Assembly (NCBI RefSeq): GCF_003610015.1
Contig: NZ_AP018933.1
Location: 2,018,035 to 2,082,034, forward strand
Length of the DNA stretch: 64,000 bases
Source: Zymobacter palmae
GTDB lineage: Bacteria > Pseudomonadota > Gammaproteobacteria > Pseudomonadales > Halomonadaceae
Direction of reading: 5' to 3'
The position numbers and the translations under genes are program-made. This document shows, piece by piece, positions 1 to 9,348 of this stretch. Below the pieces are notes generated by a model. That model did no database searches. It was given only the letters and a program-made list of their open reading frames with translations, and was not told the DNA's origin. Within the stretch, counting starts at the first letter, position 1. Each line of letters opens with the position of its first letter.

Positions 1-47
1 GGATAGGACAGCATCTGGCAGGCCAAGGGCTCTTCAGGAGGAGCATC

Positions 48-1718
48 ATGCAAACATCCGCAACGACACAGCCCGCTCGCCAACACAAAGACCCCAGCTG
101 GTGGCGCCATGCGGTCATCTATCAGATCTACCCGCGCTCCTTTGCCGACTCTGACGGCGATGGTATCGGTGATCTGCAAGGGATCCGCGATCGCATGGAC
201 TATCTGGCACGCTTGGGCGTAGATGCGCTCTGGCTGTCGCCTTTCTACCGCTCCCCTCAGGCCGATGCGGGCTATGACGTAGCGGACTACCGTGATGTCG
301 ATCCTCTCTTCGGCGATCTGGACGAATTCGACAAGATGCTGTCGCGTGCGCATCAGTCCGGCCTGAAAGTGATCGTGGATTTGGTGCCTAACCATACGTC
401 CGATGAACACGTGTGGTTCAAGGAAGCACTGGCCTCTCCAGTCGGCAGCGCAGCCCGCGATCGCTATATGTTCCGCACGGGCAAAGGCGAAAACGGCGAA
501 CTGCCCCCCAACAACTGGGAAAGTCTGTTCGGCGGCAGCGCTTGGACACGCATCGAAGGTACCGATCAATGGTACCTGCACATGTTCGACGTCAAGCAGG
601 CCGACCTGAACTGGCGCAACCCGGAAGTGCGTGAAGAATTCATCCGTACGCTGCGCTTCTGGCTGGATCGTGGTGTCGATGGCTTCCGCGTCGACGTGGC
701 ACACGGTCTGATCAAGAAAGAAGGTCTGCCCGACAACGAAGAGAAACAGGGTGTCGAAGGTGTCGATATCGACGGTCACCACGGCCCAATGTGGGATCAG
801 GAAGACGTCCACGAGATCTATCGTGAATGGCGCAAGGTGCTGAACGAATACGACGGTGAACGCACCATGGTCGCGGAAGCGTGGGTACCCACCCCGCGTA
901 TGGCGCGCTTCATCCGCGCTGATGAAATGTGTCAGGCCTTCAACTTCCCGTATCTGATGACGCCGTGGAACGCCTCGTCCTATCGCAATATTATCCAGCG
1001 CTCGCTGGACGAATTCAGCAAGGTAGGCGCGCCGTCGACATGGGTCATGTCCAACCACGATGTTACACGCCACACTTCACGTCTAGGCATCTCCAAACCG
1101 GGTACCGTGCTGCAAGGTCTAAGCCTGCACACCGAACAACCAGATGAAGTATTGGGTCTGCGCCGTGCACGCGCCAGCATCTTCATGACACTGGGCCTGC
1201 CGGGCAGCGCGTACATCTACCAGGGTGAAGAGCTGGGGCTGCCGGAAAATACCACGATGGACGACCGTTTCCGCCAAGATCCAACCTACTTCCGCACTAA
1301 TGGCAAGGACGTTGGCCGCGATGGCTGCCGTGTACCGCTGCCGTGGAAAGCCAAGGCACCGGCTTATGGCTTCGGCCCTGCGGACAGCACCAACACTTGG
1401 CTGCCGCAACCGGACAGCTTTGCGCGCTACGCGATCGACGTCGAAGAAAAAGACCCGTTCTCCACCTTGGCACTGTACCGCCGCGTACTGAAACTGCGTC
1501 AGTGGTACGACCTCGGCAACGGTGACGTGGAATGGCTGGAAGGCCCGAACGAAGACGTACTGATGTTCCGCAACAAGGACATCATCGCCGTCATCAACAT
1601 GGGTGAACAGACCGTACCGCTTCCCGAGCTGCAGATCGTCGCACAGAGCCTGCCGGAAATAATGAATGGCCTGCTGCCAGGCAATTCCGCTGTCTGGATG
1701 TATGCGCATAAACGCTGA
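48..1718 (+). CDS. GH13 alpha-glucosidase (oligo-glucosidase type)
   Basis: Glycoside hydrolase family 13 enzyme of 556 residues, expected to release glucose from maltose- or isomaltose-type oligosaccharides in the cytoplasm; no signal peptide is visible. GH13 region I is DLVPNHTS (111-118). The nucleophile is Asp216 in GFRVDVAHG, the acid/base Glu277 in VAEAW, and the transition-state stabiliser Asp338 in SNHD. The DSDGDGIGDLQGI stretch (34-46) is typical of the alpha-glucosidase/oligo-1,6-glucosidase branch. ATG 48 is preceded by AGGAGGAGC (36-44), which fixes the start. The gene is monocistronic here, with a strong terminator about 60 nt downstream. Substrate linkage (alpha-1,4 or alpha-1,6, sucrose isomerase activity) cannot be decided from sequence. 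Two LacY-type permeases far downstream could supply substrate, but nothing links them directly. Confidence 0.93.
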   Translation: MQTSATTQPARQHKDPSWWRHAVIYQIYPRSFADSDGDGIGDLQGIRDRMDYLARLGVDALWLSPFYRSPQADAGYDVADYRDVDPLFGDLDEFDKMLSRAHQSGLKVIVDLVPNHTSDEHVWFKEALASPVGSAARDRYMFRTGKGENGELPPNNWESLFGGSAWTRIEGTDQWYLHMFDVKQADLNWRNPEVREEFIRTLRFWLDRGVDGFRVDVAHGLIKKEGLPDNEEKQGVEGVDIDGHHGPMWDQEDVHEIYREWRKVLNEYDGERTMVAEAWVPTPRMARFIRADEMCQAFNFPYLMTPWNASSYRNIIQRSLDEFSKVGAPSTWVMSNHDVTRHTSRLGISKPGTVLQGLSLHTEQPDEVLGLRRARASIFMTLGLPGSAYIYQGEELGLPENTTMDDRFRQDPTYFRTNGKDVGRDGCRVPLPWKAKAPAYGFGPADSTNTWLPQPDSFARYAIDVEEKDPFSTLALYRRVLKLRQWYDLGNGDVEWLEGPNEDVLMFRNKDIIAVINMGEQTVPLPELQIVAQSLPEIMNGLLPGNSAVWMYAHKR

Positions 1719-1775
1719 TTAGAGCGCGGCATTGACTGTCCTGTGCAGATGACCTGTTCTTGCTAACAGAGAAAT

Positions 1776-1813
1776 AAAAAGCTGCCTACCGTCCAACGGT
1801 GGGCAGCTTTTTT
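1776..1813 (+). terminator. Rho-independent terminator after the alpha-glucosidase gene
   Basis: AAAAAGCTGCC and GGGCAGCTTTTT arms with inner ACCGT/ACGGT pairing form a long GC-rich stem around a short CCAA loop, followed by a run of seven T. The A-rich left arm means it could also act on minus-strand transcripts. Confidence 0.85.
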
Positions 1814-2117
1814 ATGCCTCGCGTCTTGAGAAACATCACGGCATACACGCACTGAGGTCTATACCGCGTCATAAGAAGGGCAAGGCACTCCGCATCAGAA
1901 CTCAAACAAAATGCGTCTATAAATACATCACCGCGAGGCAATCGCTCTATTGGAAAGGAAAAGCACGGTTCTATGTTAGAAACGCGAGCTTGTAATTGCA
2001 TGGCCGCTTAAACAGCTATCTCAGCGCAATTCCATCAAGCAACAACACAACCGGTATCAAAAAGAGCAAGTTCATAAATACGCCACGGCTAAAGTGGCTC
2101 CAAGCTCCCTCTTCCAC

Positions 2118-2155
2118 CTAACAAGCCCTTCCCCATCTAACAAGCCCTTCTCTAT
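2118..2155. repeat. Two-copy 19-bp direct repeat
   Basis: CTAACAAGCCCTTCCCCAT is followed directly by CTAACAAGCCCTTCTCTAT (17 of 19 identical) and then another CTAA. It is non-coding and has no obvious function. Confidence 0.7.
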
Positions 2156-2367
2156 CTAAAAAAGAGGGACGACGCCATCCAAATCGATAGAAGCGTGTTC
2201 GAAAAGAAGCCATGCCGTACGCGACCATCAGAAAGGAGTGTGCCTCGCTCAGCCACAAGTACACGTCTGAAAATGGGTCGTAGATGGCACAAAAATGACC
2301 GCTGCCGTGTGCCTAAGCGGTGATAGAAGTACTTGACGCATAGGGGAAACGACAATAGGACGGCACG

Positions 2368-3105
2368 TCAGGATGTTACGACGTCGCCGTCATACGATAG
2401 AGAGGCTTCCTGCAATAGCGGGGTGATGGGATCGGGCTGGTTGAGAGGCTCGGGGCTACCCAGAAAATGTGGCTGACGTGGCCACAGGTACAAGTCCCAT
2501 AGCGTCTTAATTCGCGCCCACTCTTCGCGCAGCAACAATGTACTGTCGCGGATTTCGCCCGGTGCCGCACAGCCATAGGCATCGATACCTTCATGGCGAG
2601 CGATTAACAGGGCACGTGGTAGATGCCAACGCTGCGACACTAGCACAGCCTGGCCGATGCCGAACACGCGATGAGCGCGAATCAAGGTATCGAAGGTGCT
2701 AAAACCGGCGTAGTCACGCGTCATTGTGCTGGCAGGAATGCCCCGCGCACGCAAGGCTTTCCACATCGTCACGGGTTCGTTGTACTGCATGGTGCGGTTG
2801 TCACCAGAAAGCAGCAGCAGCTCGGTACGCCCACTATAGAAAAGCGCGGCAGCCACATCCAGACGACCTTGATAGTACGGATTAGGAGCACCGTTCCGCA
2901 GTCGATGCGAGGTGCCAAAGACGATAGCGACCTGCGATAGCGGGCAGAGCTGGGGAGAGTCGATGATGCGGTCGCGCGTGATGTACTGCATCCAGAGTGA
3001 CAGACTGACCACGCCTGCACTTGCGGCGAGCACAACGGCACTGCACCAGAAGAACAGTCGGCTGAGAACACGAAGCATCAGATCGCGTGCAGCACGTGGC
3101 GGCAT
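2368..3105 (-). CDS. sanA: SanA/YdcF-type (DUF218) envelope protein
   Basis: DUF218 protein of 245 residues, closest in my reading to SanA, the inner-membrane protein linked to vancomycin exclusion and envelope barrier function in enterobacteria. A single membrane segment lies near residues 10-35, followed by the SanA-like blocks VAIVFGTSHRLRNG, NPYYQGRLDVAAAL, LLLSGDNRTMQYNEP, DYAGFSTFDTLIR, QRWHLPRALLIARHEGIDA and LKDLYL-like TLWDLYLWPRQPHFLG. The open frame extends to 3201 into sufT, but ATG 3105 has AAGGAG seven bases upstream and is chosen. It follows sufT on the same strand after 61 nt with no terminator in between, so it may be the last gene of the suf transcript. The biochemical activity of the family is not settled. 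Confidence 0.8.
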   Translation of the reverse strand: MPPRAARDLMLRVLSRLFFWCSAVVLAASAGVVSLSLWMQYITRDRIIDSPQLCPLSQVAIVFGTSHRLRNGAPNPYYQGRLDVAAALFYSGRTELLLLSGDNRTMQYNEPVTMWKALRARGIPASTMTRDYAGFSTFDTLIRAHRVFGIGQAVLVSQRWHLPRALLIARHEGIDAYGCAAPGEIRDSTLLLREEWARIKTLWDLYLWPRQPHFLGSPEPLNQPDPITPLLQEASLSYDGDVVTS

Positions 3106-3113
3106 ATGACACT

Positions 3114-3152
3114 CCTTGTCCGAAGAAGAACATCCCTTGTCCGAAGAAGAAC
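3114..3152. repeat. 18-bp direct repeat duplicating the sanA leader
   Basis: CCTTGTCCGAAGAAGAAC occurs at 3114-3131 and again at 3135-3152 (identical, 21-bp period). On the minus strand the sanA-proximal copy contributes the sanA ribosome-binding site AAGGAG, and the distal copy carries a variant AAGGG. Looks like a recent small tandem duplication. Confidence 0.8.
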
Positions 3153-3166
3153 GGCGGCCAAGGTCG

Positions 3167-3724
3167 TCAGAACATGCCCAGTTCCAGCCGAGCCTCTTCA
3201 CTCATCATTTCACGCGACCACGGAGGATCGAACACGATCTCGACGTGCACCTTGCTGAGCTGCGGCGCACCCAGAATCTTATGGCGGGCATCGGCAGCAA
3301 TGACATCGCCCATGCCGCAGCCCGGTGCGGTCAGCGTCATACGAATATTGACCATTCGCTCGCCGGTCAGCAACGTATTGATACGACAGCCGTAGACCAA
3401 CCCCAGTTCCACGATATCAACAGGGATCTCGGGGTCATAGCAGGTGCGCAACTGTTCCCACACGAAGGCTTCCAGTGCCGCGTCGTCGGCATCGGCCGGC
3501 AGTGTCGGGCGCGGTATGGCAGGCAGCCCTACCGCATCACGCTGATCCCCTTCGAGCAAATACAGTCGGCCCGCATGCGCCAGACTGATCGACGTACCGC
3601 GCGCCTGCATGACCTCGACCTCCGCCCCGCTTTCCAACGTTACGGTCTTGCCAAACGGGATCGAGATCACGTCCGTATCACGGGAAAGCGTCAAGCGCTG
3701 CCCTTTTTGAAGCTCAGCAGTCAC
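3167..3724 (-). CDS. sufT: SufT, iron-sulfur cluster assembly accessory protein
   Basis: MIP18/DUF59-type protein of about 185 residues, family SufT, thought to help deliver or mature Fe-S clusters. The C-terminal half has the signatures DPEIPVDIVELGLVYG and MTLTAPGCGMGDVIAADA. The N-terminal part (about 80 residues, beginning near QRLTLSRDTDVISIPFG) is the SufT-specific beta-rich extension, which separates it from short DUF59 proteins. The frame opens at a TTG at 3784, but a GTG at 3724 with AGGAG 12 nt upstream matches the usual SufT start better. The start is therefore uncertain by 20 codons. Last suf gene of the operon, 99 nt after sufS with this start. Confidence 0.85.
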   Translation of the reverse strand: MTAELQKGQRLTLSRDTDVISIPFGKTVTLESGAEVEVMQARGTSISLAHAGRLYLLEGDQRDAVGLPAIPRPTLPADADDAALEAFVWEQLRTCYDPEIPVDIVELGLVYGCRINTLLTGERMVNIRMTLTAPGCGMGDVIAADARHKILGAPQLSKVHVEIVFDPPWSREMMSEEARLELGMF

Positions 3725-3823
3725 GGTAGCCAGTATCTCCTGCGGGAATTTAGTGCAAGCATGATGCCGTAAAGGGGCCCGCAACGTCGAGCCTACCTCA
3801 TATGCAATGGACGTTAGCGCTGA

Positions 3824-5083
3824 CTACCCACGCACCATATCGATGACGCGACGCAATGCGCTGACGAAGGTGTCGATCTCAGCAGGCGTGTTGTACAGCG
3901 CAAACGAGGCACGGCAGGTTGCTTCAAGCCCAAAGCGTCGCAACACAGGCTGGGCGCAATGGTGACCGGTACGGATGGCTACGCCCAGTTGGTCGATCAG
4001 TAGCCCGATGTCTTGGGCGTGCGCGCCGTCGACGACGAACGAGATCACACCCGCTTTATGCTCAGCGTTACCGATAATTCTCAGGCCGTCGATGGTTTGA
4101 AGCTGTTCGGTTGCATTGAGCAGCAGGTGCTGTTCCCAATCGCTGATAACGTCCAGCCCGTAGCGTTCGACCCACTGCAGGGCGCGATCGAACCCGATGG
4201 CTTCGGCAATGGCCGGTGTACCTGCTTCGAACTTGTGAGGAGGATCGGCAAAGGTGGTGCCTCGATCAAAGCTGACGCGCTTGATCATTTCGCCACCGCC
4301 CTGCCACGGCGGCAACTGTTCCAACCAATCCAGTCGGCCATATAGCGCACCGATGCCGGTGGGCCCGTAAACCTTGTGTGCAGAAAACGCATAGAAATCG
4401 ACATCCAATGCCTGCACGTCGACCGGCTGATGCGGCGCCGCCTGCGCACCGTCGACGACAATGGCAGCACCACGTTCATGGGCAATGCGTGCCAGCTCGG
4501 CAACCGGGTTGATCGTACCCAATGCGTTGGACACATGGGTAACGGCAACCAGTTTGGTGCGCTCGCTGAACAGGGCGCGATAGGCCGCCATGTCCAGTTC
4601 GCCCTGTTCGGTCACCGGAATGACGCGAATCACGATACCGTGGGTATCCGCCAGCAGTTGCCACGGCACGATATTGGCGTGGTGCTCCATTTCAGAAACG
4701 ATGACTTCATCACCCGGTCGCATCTCAGAACGTACGAACACGTTGGCGACTAGGTTGAGCGATTCGGTGGCACCGCGAGTGAACACGATCTCACGACTGT
4801 CAGCAGCATTCAGGAAGCGCTGGACGTGCTTACGTGCGTTTTCAAACGCTTGAGTGGCCTCTTCGGCAAGACTGTGAATGCCCCGGTGGATGTTGGCATT
4901 CATGCGGTGGTAGTAGTCATCCATCGCATCCAGCACGGTCTGCGGTGTCTGCGTAGTCGCTGCATTGTCGAGGTAGACCAGCGGGCGATTATCATGCAGA
5001 CGTCGTCCCAGAATCGGGAACTCCTGCCGAACGTGGTCGACGTCCAGAATGGGATGCTGTTCGGTGAAATCGTGAATCTGCAT
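3824..5083 (-). CDS. sufS: SufS group II cysteine desulfurase
   Basis: PLP-dependent cysteine desulfurase of 419 residues supplying persulfide sulfur for Fe-S cluster assembly. The PLP lysine is Lys237 in SAHKVYGP; the sulfur-accepting Cys376 lies in RTGHHCAQP, the class II (SufS/CsdA) active-site loop. Other family blocks: YLDNAATTQTP, RGIHSLAEEAT, FTRGATESLN, and EMEHHANIVPW. The frame is open upstream to 5173, but MQIHDFTEQHPI at 5083 matches homolog starts and has a GGGGACA element upstream; the longer forms would run through the 5147-5177 hairpin. No separate sufE was found in the window, so the sulfur-relay partner must be elsewhere. Confidence 0.95.
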   Translation of the reverse strand: MQIHDFTEQHPILDVDHVRQEFPILGRRLHDNRPLVYLDNAATTQTPQTVLDAMDDYYHRMNANIHRGIHSLAEEATQAFENARKHVQRFLNAADSREIVFTRGATESLNLVANVFVRSEMRPGDEVIVSEMEHHANIVPWQLLADTHGIVIRVIPVTEQGELDMAAYRALFSERTKLVAVTHVSNALGTINPVAELARIAHERGAAIVVDGAQAAPHQPVDVQALDVDFYAFSAHKVYGPTGIGALYGRLDWLEQLPPWQGGGEMIKRVSFDRGTTFADPPHKFEAGTPAIAEAIGFDRALQWVERYGLDVISDWEQHLLLNATEQLQTIDGLRIIGNAEHKAGVISFVVDGAHAQDIGLLIDQLGVAIRTGHHCAQPVLRRFGLEATCRASFALYNTPAEIDTFVSALRRVIDMVRG

Positions 5084-5146
5084 GATGCCTGTCCCCGTGA
5101 TATCAGATTGCGGCATGGACCTTCGGGTCACCATTAACGTAAGACG

Positions 5147-5177
5147 CCCCTTGCCCCGACGTAGCGCGGGCAAGGGG
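5147..5177 (-). promoter_or_regulatory. Perfect 10-bp hairpin between sufD and sufS
   Basis: CCCCTTGCCC (5147-5156) and GGGCAAGGGG (5168-5177) are exact complements around an 11-nt loop. It sits just after the sufD stop and is not followed by a T run on the minus strand, so it looks like an mRNA stabiliser or partial terminator inside the operon rather than the end of it. Confidence 0.6.
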
Positions 5178-5188
5178 ACAAGAGGCCA

Positions 5189-6508
5189 TCAGTCCAACAG
5201 ATCGACCAGATCTGCTAGGTTGAAACGCCCGGGCAGTTCGCCCGCCACCAGATGCTCGACGCGTTGGGCAACAGCGGGCAGATGCGTGGCCTGCAACACT
5301 TCACCGGCAAACGCCAGCGTTAGCATGGCACGCGCCATTTCCTTATCGATGCCGCGTGCGCGCAGGGCGAACAGCGCATCCTGATCAAGCTGCCCCGTGG
5401 TCGCCCCGTGCGAACATTGCACGTCGTCCGCGTAGATTTCGAGTTCAGGTTTGGTGTCAATCTCAGCACGATCTGACAGCAACAAGTTGGCGTTGCTCTG
5501 ATAGCCACGCACCTGCTGGGCATCACGCTTGATATAGACACGACCGTTGAAGATACCCCGTGCGCGCCCCCCAAGGATGCCCTTGTAGTTCTCGTTGGAG
5601 AACGTACGCGGCACGTTGTGGTTGACCACAGTGTGGTTGTCCAGCACCTGACGGCCCTGACCGAAGAACAGCCCCCAGTAATCAGACTGCGCATTCTCGC
5701 CGTTCAGTTCAGTGCACAGGTCGTTACGGGCCAGAGCGCCCCCCAGTGTGAGCGAGTAGGATGCGAAGTGGGCATCGCGTGCCTGATCGACCCGAACGTT
5801 ACCAATGCGCACGTCCTGCTGACTCTGCTCCTGCAGCATATAGTGACGCAGGTGGGCACCGTCTTCGAGATGGATCTCGGTAACAACGTTGGTCAAGTTG
5901 GCCGCGTCGCCAAGGCTGACATAGTGTTCCAGCACGCTGGCCTGCGATTGACGCTCAGCACGAATAACGACGCGCGGCTGGATTGCCAACGGCGTATCGT
6001 GCTGACGAGATACGAACAACAGCTCGATCGGCCGTTCAACAACGCAGCCTGCGTTTAGCGTTAGTACTGCGCCGTCCGTGACAAAGGCTTGGTTCAGTGC
6101 CGTAAAGGGCGTGCGCTGTTCATCGACCAGCGAGAACAGATCAGCGGGCACGTCGCCGGAAACCAACATTGATGACAGCGGCGTCAGCTGCACACCCTCC
6201 GGCAAAGCATCGATACGCGAGTGCGCCGCCGAGAACTGTCCATCAATAAACACCAGCCGATGGGTGTCATGGTTCAGCGCCACGCTGCCCACATTCACGT
6301 CGGCAACGGCGTCTACCGCAGGCAGTGCATAATCGGTATCAGCAATACGGCGCAGATCAAGGTACTTCCACGCTTCGTGACGCCGGGTGGGAAAACCGAC
6401 GTCGAGGAAATGTGCCAGCCCGCGCTGACGCTGGGCCGCCAGCGCATCGCCACGCACGCTCAGTGCATCGAAACGTGCCTGCCAAGCGTTATGGGCAACA
6501 TCGCTCAT
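5189..6508 (-). CDS. sufD: SufD, Fe-S scaffold complex subunit
   Basis: SufD of 439 residues, partner of SufB and SufC in the SufBC2D scaffold on which Fe-S clusters are built. The C-terminal half has the SufB/SufD beta-helix fold signatures, for example FNGRVYIKRDAQQVRGYQSN, LLLSDRAEIDTKPELEIYAD and DVQCSHGATTGQLD, with the conserved His in CSHGAT. The N-terminus (MSDVAHNAW) carries the helical region specific to SufD. Its start codon overlaps the sufC stop by 4 nt (ATGA), indicating translational coupling. A strong hairpin lies directly after its stop, before sufS. Confidence 0.95.
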   Translation of the reverse strand: MSDVAHNAWQARFDALSVRGDALAAQRQRGLAHFLDVGFPTRRHEAWKYLDLRRIADTDYALPAVDAVADVNVGSVALNHDTHRLVFIDGQFSAAHSRIDALPEGVQLTPLSSMLVSGDVPADLFSLVDEQRTPFTALNQAFVTDGAVLTLNAGCVVERPIELLFVSRQHDTPLAIQPRVVIRAERQSQASVLEHYVSLGDAANLTNVVTEIHLEDGAHLRHYMLQEQSQQDVRIGNVRVDQARDAHFASYSLTLGGALARNDLCTELNGENAQSDYWGLFFGQGRQVLDNHTVVNHNVPRTFSNENYKGILGGRARGIFNGRVYIKRDAQQVRGYQSNANLLLSDRAEIDTKPELEIYADDVQCSHGATTGQLDQDALFALRARGIDKEMARAMLTLAFAGEVLQATHLPAVAQRVEHLVAGELPGRFNLADLVDLLD

Positions 6509-7257
6509 GCCTGCCCCCCTTCGACCACGCCTTCGTAGCCGGTCTTTTCAAGCTGCTGCGCCAGTGTGTGGTCGCCGGATTTGACGATCCGACCATCGAC
6601 TAGCACGTGTACTTGGTCGGGCACGATGTAGTCGAGCAGACGCTGATAGTGCGTCACCATCAGGATCGAACGCTGGCCATCGCGCAGCGAGTTAACCCCT
6701 TCAGAGACCACGCGCAGCGCGTCGATATCAAGCCCGGAGTCGATCTCGTCAAGCAGTGCCAGTTTCGGTTCCAGCACCAGCATCTGCAGGATTTCGTTGC
6801 GCTTTTTCTCACCACCGGAGAAACCTTCGTTCACAGCACGCTGCAAGAAGGAGCTGTCCATCTTCATTTCAGCCAACTTGGCGCGAATCAGCTTCATGAA
6901 TTCCGGTGCCGGAATTTCGCCGAGGCCTTCCGCTTCGCGCTTGGCATTGAGCGCGGCGCGCAGCAGATAGATGTTCTTGACCCCCGGAATCTCGACCGGG
7001 TACTGGAAGCCCATCAGCAGCCCAGCACGGGCACGCTCTTCGACATCCATTTCAAGCAGATCCTGACCATCGAACAGAATGCTGCCTTCGGTCACTTCAT
7101 ACCCGTCCTTGCCCGCCAGCACGGAGGACAGTGTGGACTTACCCGCCCCATTGGGGCCCATGATGGCGTGCACCTCGCCCGGCCGGATAGTCAGGTCGAT
7201 TCCTTTGAGAATCGGTTTGTCATCGATGGTCGCGTGCAGGTTCTTGATCTCGAGCAT
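6505..7257 (-). CDS. sufC: SufC, ABC-type ATPase of the Fe-S scaffold
   Basis: Cytoplasmic ABC ATPase of 250 residues, the standard SufC length. Walker A is GPNGAGKS (about 35-42), the ABC signature is FSGGEKKRNE, and Walker B with the following D-loop is LALLDEIDSGLD. The H-loop His lies in LMVTHYQRLLDYI. It powers conformational change of SufBD during cluster assembly. AAGGA lies 9 nt before the ATG. It sits 73 nt after sufB and overlaps sufD by 4 nt, as in the standard sufBCD arrangement. Confidence 0.97.
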   Translation of the reverse strand: MLEIKNLHATIDDKPILKGIDLTIRPGEVHAIMGPNGAGKSTLSSVLAGKDGYEVTEGSILFDGQDLLEMDVEERARAGLLMGFQYPVEIPGVKNIYLLRAALNAKREAEGLGEIPAPEFMKLIRAKLAEMKMDSSFLQRAVNEGFSGGEKKRNEILQMLVLEPKLALLDEIDSGLDIDALRVVSEGVNSLRDGQRSILMVTHYQRLLDYIVPDQVHVLVDGRIVKSGDHTLAQQLEKTGYEGVVEGGQA

Positions 7258-7330
7258 GGTAGAAAATCCTTGATGATCCGGTCTGCGAAGGCGCTCGCCC
7301 CCGCGTCTATCTAAACGTGTGCGGGTCGGA

Positions 7331-8776
7331 TTAACCGACCGATCCTTCCAGCGTGACGCTCAGCAGCGCTTCTGCCTCGACGGCGAACTCCATCGGCAGC
7401 TCCTGGAAGACATCCTTGCAGAAGCCATTGACGATCATGCTGACGGCGTCTTCTTCGCTGATGCCGCGCTGACGGCAGTAGAACAGCTGGTCATCACCGA
7501 TCTTGGAGGTCGTGGCCTCATGCTCGATGGTCGCACTGGCGTTGGCGATTTCCTGATACGGGAACGTATGCGCCCCACAGCGGTCGCCGATCAACAGCGA
7601 GTCACACTGGGTGAAGTTGCGCGCATTGGCCGCTCGCGGCGCTACCTTTACCAGTCCACGATAGGACTGATCCGAACGCCCTGCTGCAATCCCTTTCGAA
7701 ATGATCGTCGAACGGGTGTCTTTACCGATATGGATCATCTTGGTGCCGGTATCGGCCTGCTGGCGTCCGTTAGTCACTGCAACGGAATAAAATTCACCGC
7801 GTGAACCGTCGCCGGTCAACAAGCAAGACGGGTACTTCCAAGTGATGGCGGATCCTGTCTCGACCTGCGTCCAGCTAATGCGCGAACGGTCGCCTCGGCA
7901 ATCGCCACGCTTGGTCACGAAGTTGTAGATACCGCCCTTGCCGTTTTCATCGCCCGGATACCAGTTCTGCACCGTGGAATACTTGATATAAGCATCTTCC
8001 AGAGCCACCAGTTCGACGACGGCAGCGTGCAGCTGATTCTCATCGCGCATCGGCGCAGTACAGCCTTCCAGATAGGAGACTTGAGCACGCTTGTCACAGA
8101 TGATCAGCGTGCGCTCGAACTGTCCCGTATTGGCGGCGTTGATGCGGAAATAGGTCGACAGCTCCATCGGACAAGCCACGCCTTCTGGCACGTACACGAA
8201 CGACCCATCAGTGAAGACAGCCGAGTTGAGTGCAGTGAAAAAGTTGTCGCCCTGCGGCACGACAGAGCCGAGGTACTGGCGTACTAGGTCAGGATGTTCG
8301 CGCACCGCTTCTGAAATGGAACAGAAGATGACACCCGCTTCCTTGAGCTTTTCACGGAAGGTTGTGGTCACGGAAACGGAGTCGAATACCGCATCGACGG
8401 CCACACCGGCCAACGCCGCTCGCTCGTGCAGCGGAATGCCCAGCTTCTCGTAAGTTTCGAGCAGCTTGGGATCCACTTCATCAAGGCTCTTGGGCGCATC
8501 ATCCTTTGCTTTCGGTGCGCTGTAGTAGGAGATGGCCTGATAGTCGATATCCGGATAGTCGAGGTGCGCCCAGCTCGGCGCCTCCATCGTCTGCCACAGC
8601 CGATAAGCGTCGAGACGCCAGCTCAGCAGCCATTCCGGCTCGCCCTTCTTCTTCGAGATGAAGGCGATGACCTCTTCGTTCAGACCCGGTGGCAGCGTGT
8701 CACTCTCAATGTCGGTAATGAACCCTTGAGTGTACTCGCGCCGTTGGCCGAGTTTTTCCATCTCTTCGGTCGCCAT
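7331..8776 (-). CDS. sufB: SufB, Fe-S cluster scaffold protein
   Basis: SufB of 481 residues, main scaffold subunit of SufBC2D. Recognisable blocks: [19 protein letters not shown] near the start, [72 protein letters not shown] and [20 protein letters not shown], with Cys and His residues in the last block conserved in the family. The frame is open to 8899, but ATG 8776 (MATEEMEKL) has GGAGAG eight bases upstream and matches the family start. First structural gene of the operon, 70 nt after sufR. Confidence 0.97.
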   Translation of the reverse strand: MATEEMEKLGQRREYTQGFITDIESDTLPPGLNEEVIAFISKKKGEPEWLLSWRLDAYRLWQTMEAPSWAHLDYPDIDYQAISYYSAPKAKDDAPKSLDEVDPKLLETYEKLGIPLHERAALAGVAVDAVFDSVSVTTTFREKLKEAGVIFCSISEAVREHPDLVRQYLGSVVPQGDNFFTALNSAVFTDGSFVYVPEGVACPMELSTYFRINAANTGQFERTLIICDKRAQVSYLEGCTAPMRDENQLHAAVVELVALEDAYIKYSTVQNWYPGDENGKGGIYNFVTKRGDCRGDRSRISWTQVETGSAITWKYPSCLLTGDGSRGEFYSVAVTNGRQQADTGTKMIHIGKDTRSTIISKGIAAGRSDQSYRGLVKVAPRAANARNFTQCDSLLIGDRCGAHTFPYQEIANASATIEHEATTSKIGDDQLFYCRQRGISEEDAVSMIVNGFCKDVFQELPMEFAVEAEALLSVTLEGSVG

Positions 8777-8846
8777 CGTTCTGTCTCTCCTTGACGGACA
8801 TGCGCTGTCCGCTTGATGCAATGGGGGCTTCTGGCCGTCAATGACG

Positions 8847-9326
8847 TCAGCGTGTATCACGCTTACGCTGCGGCGCGTCGGTTGCCAGCAGTGAAACACT
8901 GCGTGGAGGGGTCAGATGCAACGGTTCTGGACGAGCCAGCTGTGCCAACGTCACACTCTCCAGCAAGGCATGAATGGCCTGCGATACGCGCTGCCAGTTA
9001 TCACCTACTTGGCAGTGTGCAGCAATATCGCACTGCTGGTCGCTGTGGCTGCAGCTCGTCATCGCTACCGGCCCTTCGATGGCGGCGATGATATCGCTGG
9101 CTCGAATGTCTTCCGGCGCAGCGGCCAGCAGGTATCCCCCCTGGGCGCCTCGCCGCGAATGTAGAAGTCCGGCCCGCAGCAAGAGTTTGAGCGTCTTGCT
9201 GACCGTCGGGTGCGGCAGCCCGGTATACTGGGCGATCTCGGTCGCCGCCATCGGCTTGCCCGGCTCACGCGCCATCTGAGCCATGATCACACCTGCGTAA
9301 TCGCAGAGCTTGGATAACTTCAGCAT
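8847..9326 (-). CDS. SufR/IscR-type Rrf2 regulator of the suf operon
   Basis: Rrf2-family regulator of 159 residues, the type annotated as SUF system Fe-S assembly regulator. The N-terminal winged helix includes [20 protein letters not shown] and [15 protein letters not shown]. Three cysteines, Cys92, Cys99 and Cys105 (spacing C-x6-C-x5-C), match the cluster-binding arrangement of IscR-like proteins, so it probably senses Fe-S status and autoregulates. It is the promoter-proximal gene of sufBCDST. Longer than a typical IscR C-terminus by about 20 residues, with a basic tail. Whether it should be called SufR or IscR is not decidable here; suf context favours the former. Confidence 0.88.
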   Translation of the reverse strand: MLKLSKLCDYAGVIMAQMAREPGKPMAATEIAQYTGLPHPTVSKTLKLLLRAGLLHSRRGAQGGYLLAAAPEDIRASDIIAAIEGPVAMTSCSHSDQQCDIAAHCQVGDNWQRVSQAIHALLESVTLAQLARPEPLHLTPPRSVSLLATDAPQRKRDTR

Positions 9327-9348
9327 GTCAGATGTCCTGGTGCGCGGC

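Larger units (their letters stand above)
1719..2367. other. Gene-poor interval between the alpha-glucosidase and sanA
   Basis: Apart from the terminator at 1776-1813 and a two-copy 19-bp repeat at 2118-2155, I see no convincing gene. Two short minus-strand open frames (1786-2001 and 2152-2355) lack a ribosome-binding site and any recognisable motif. The interval separates two convergent transcripts, so it needs no promoter. Confidence 0.5.

Noticed and set aside
1786-2355. Two short minus-strand ORFs after the alpha-glucosidase
   Set aside because: One begins inside the terminator, the other has a TTG start without ribosome-binding site; no motif.
3116-3772. 218-aa plus-strand open frame opposite sufT
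   Set aside because: Antisense to a gene with MIP18 signatures; shadow frame.
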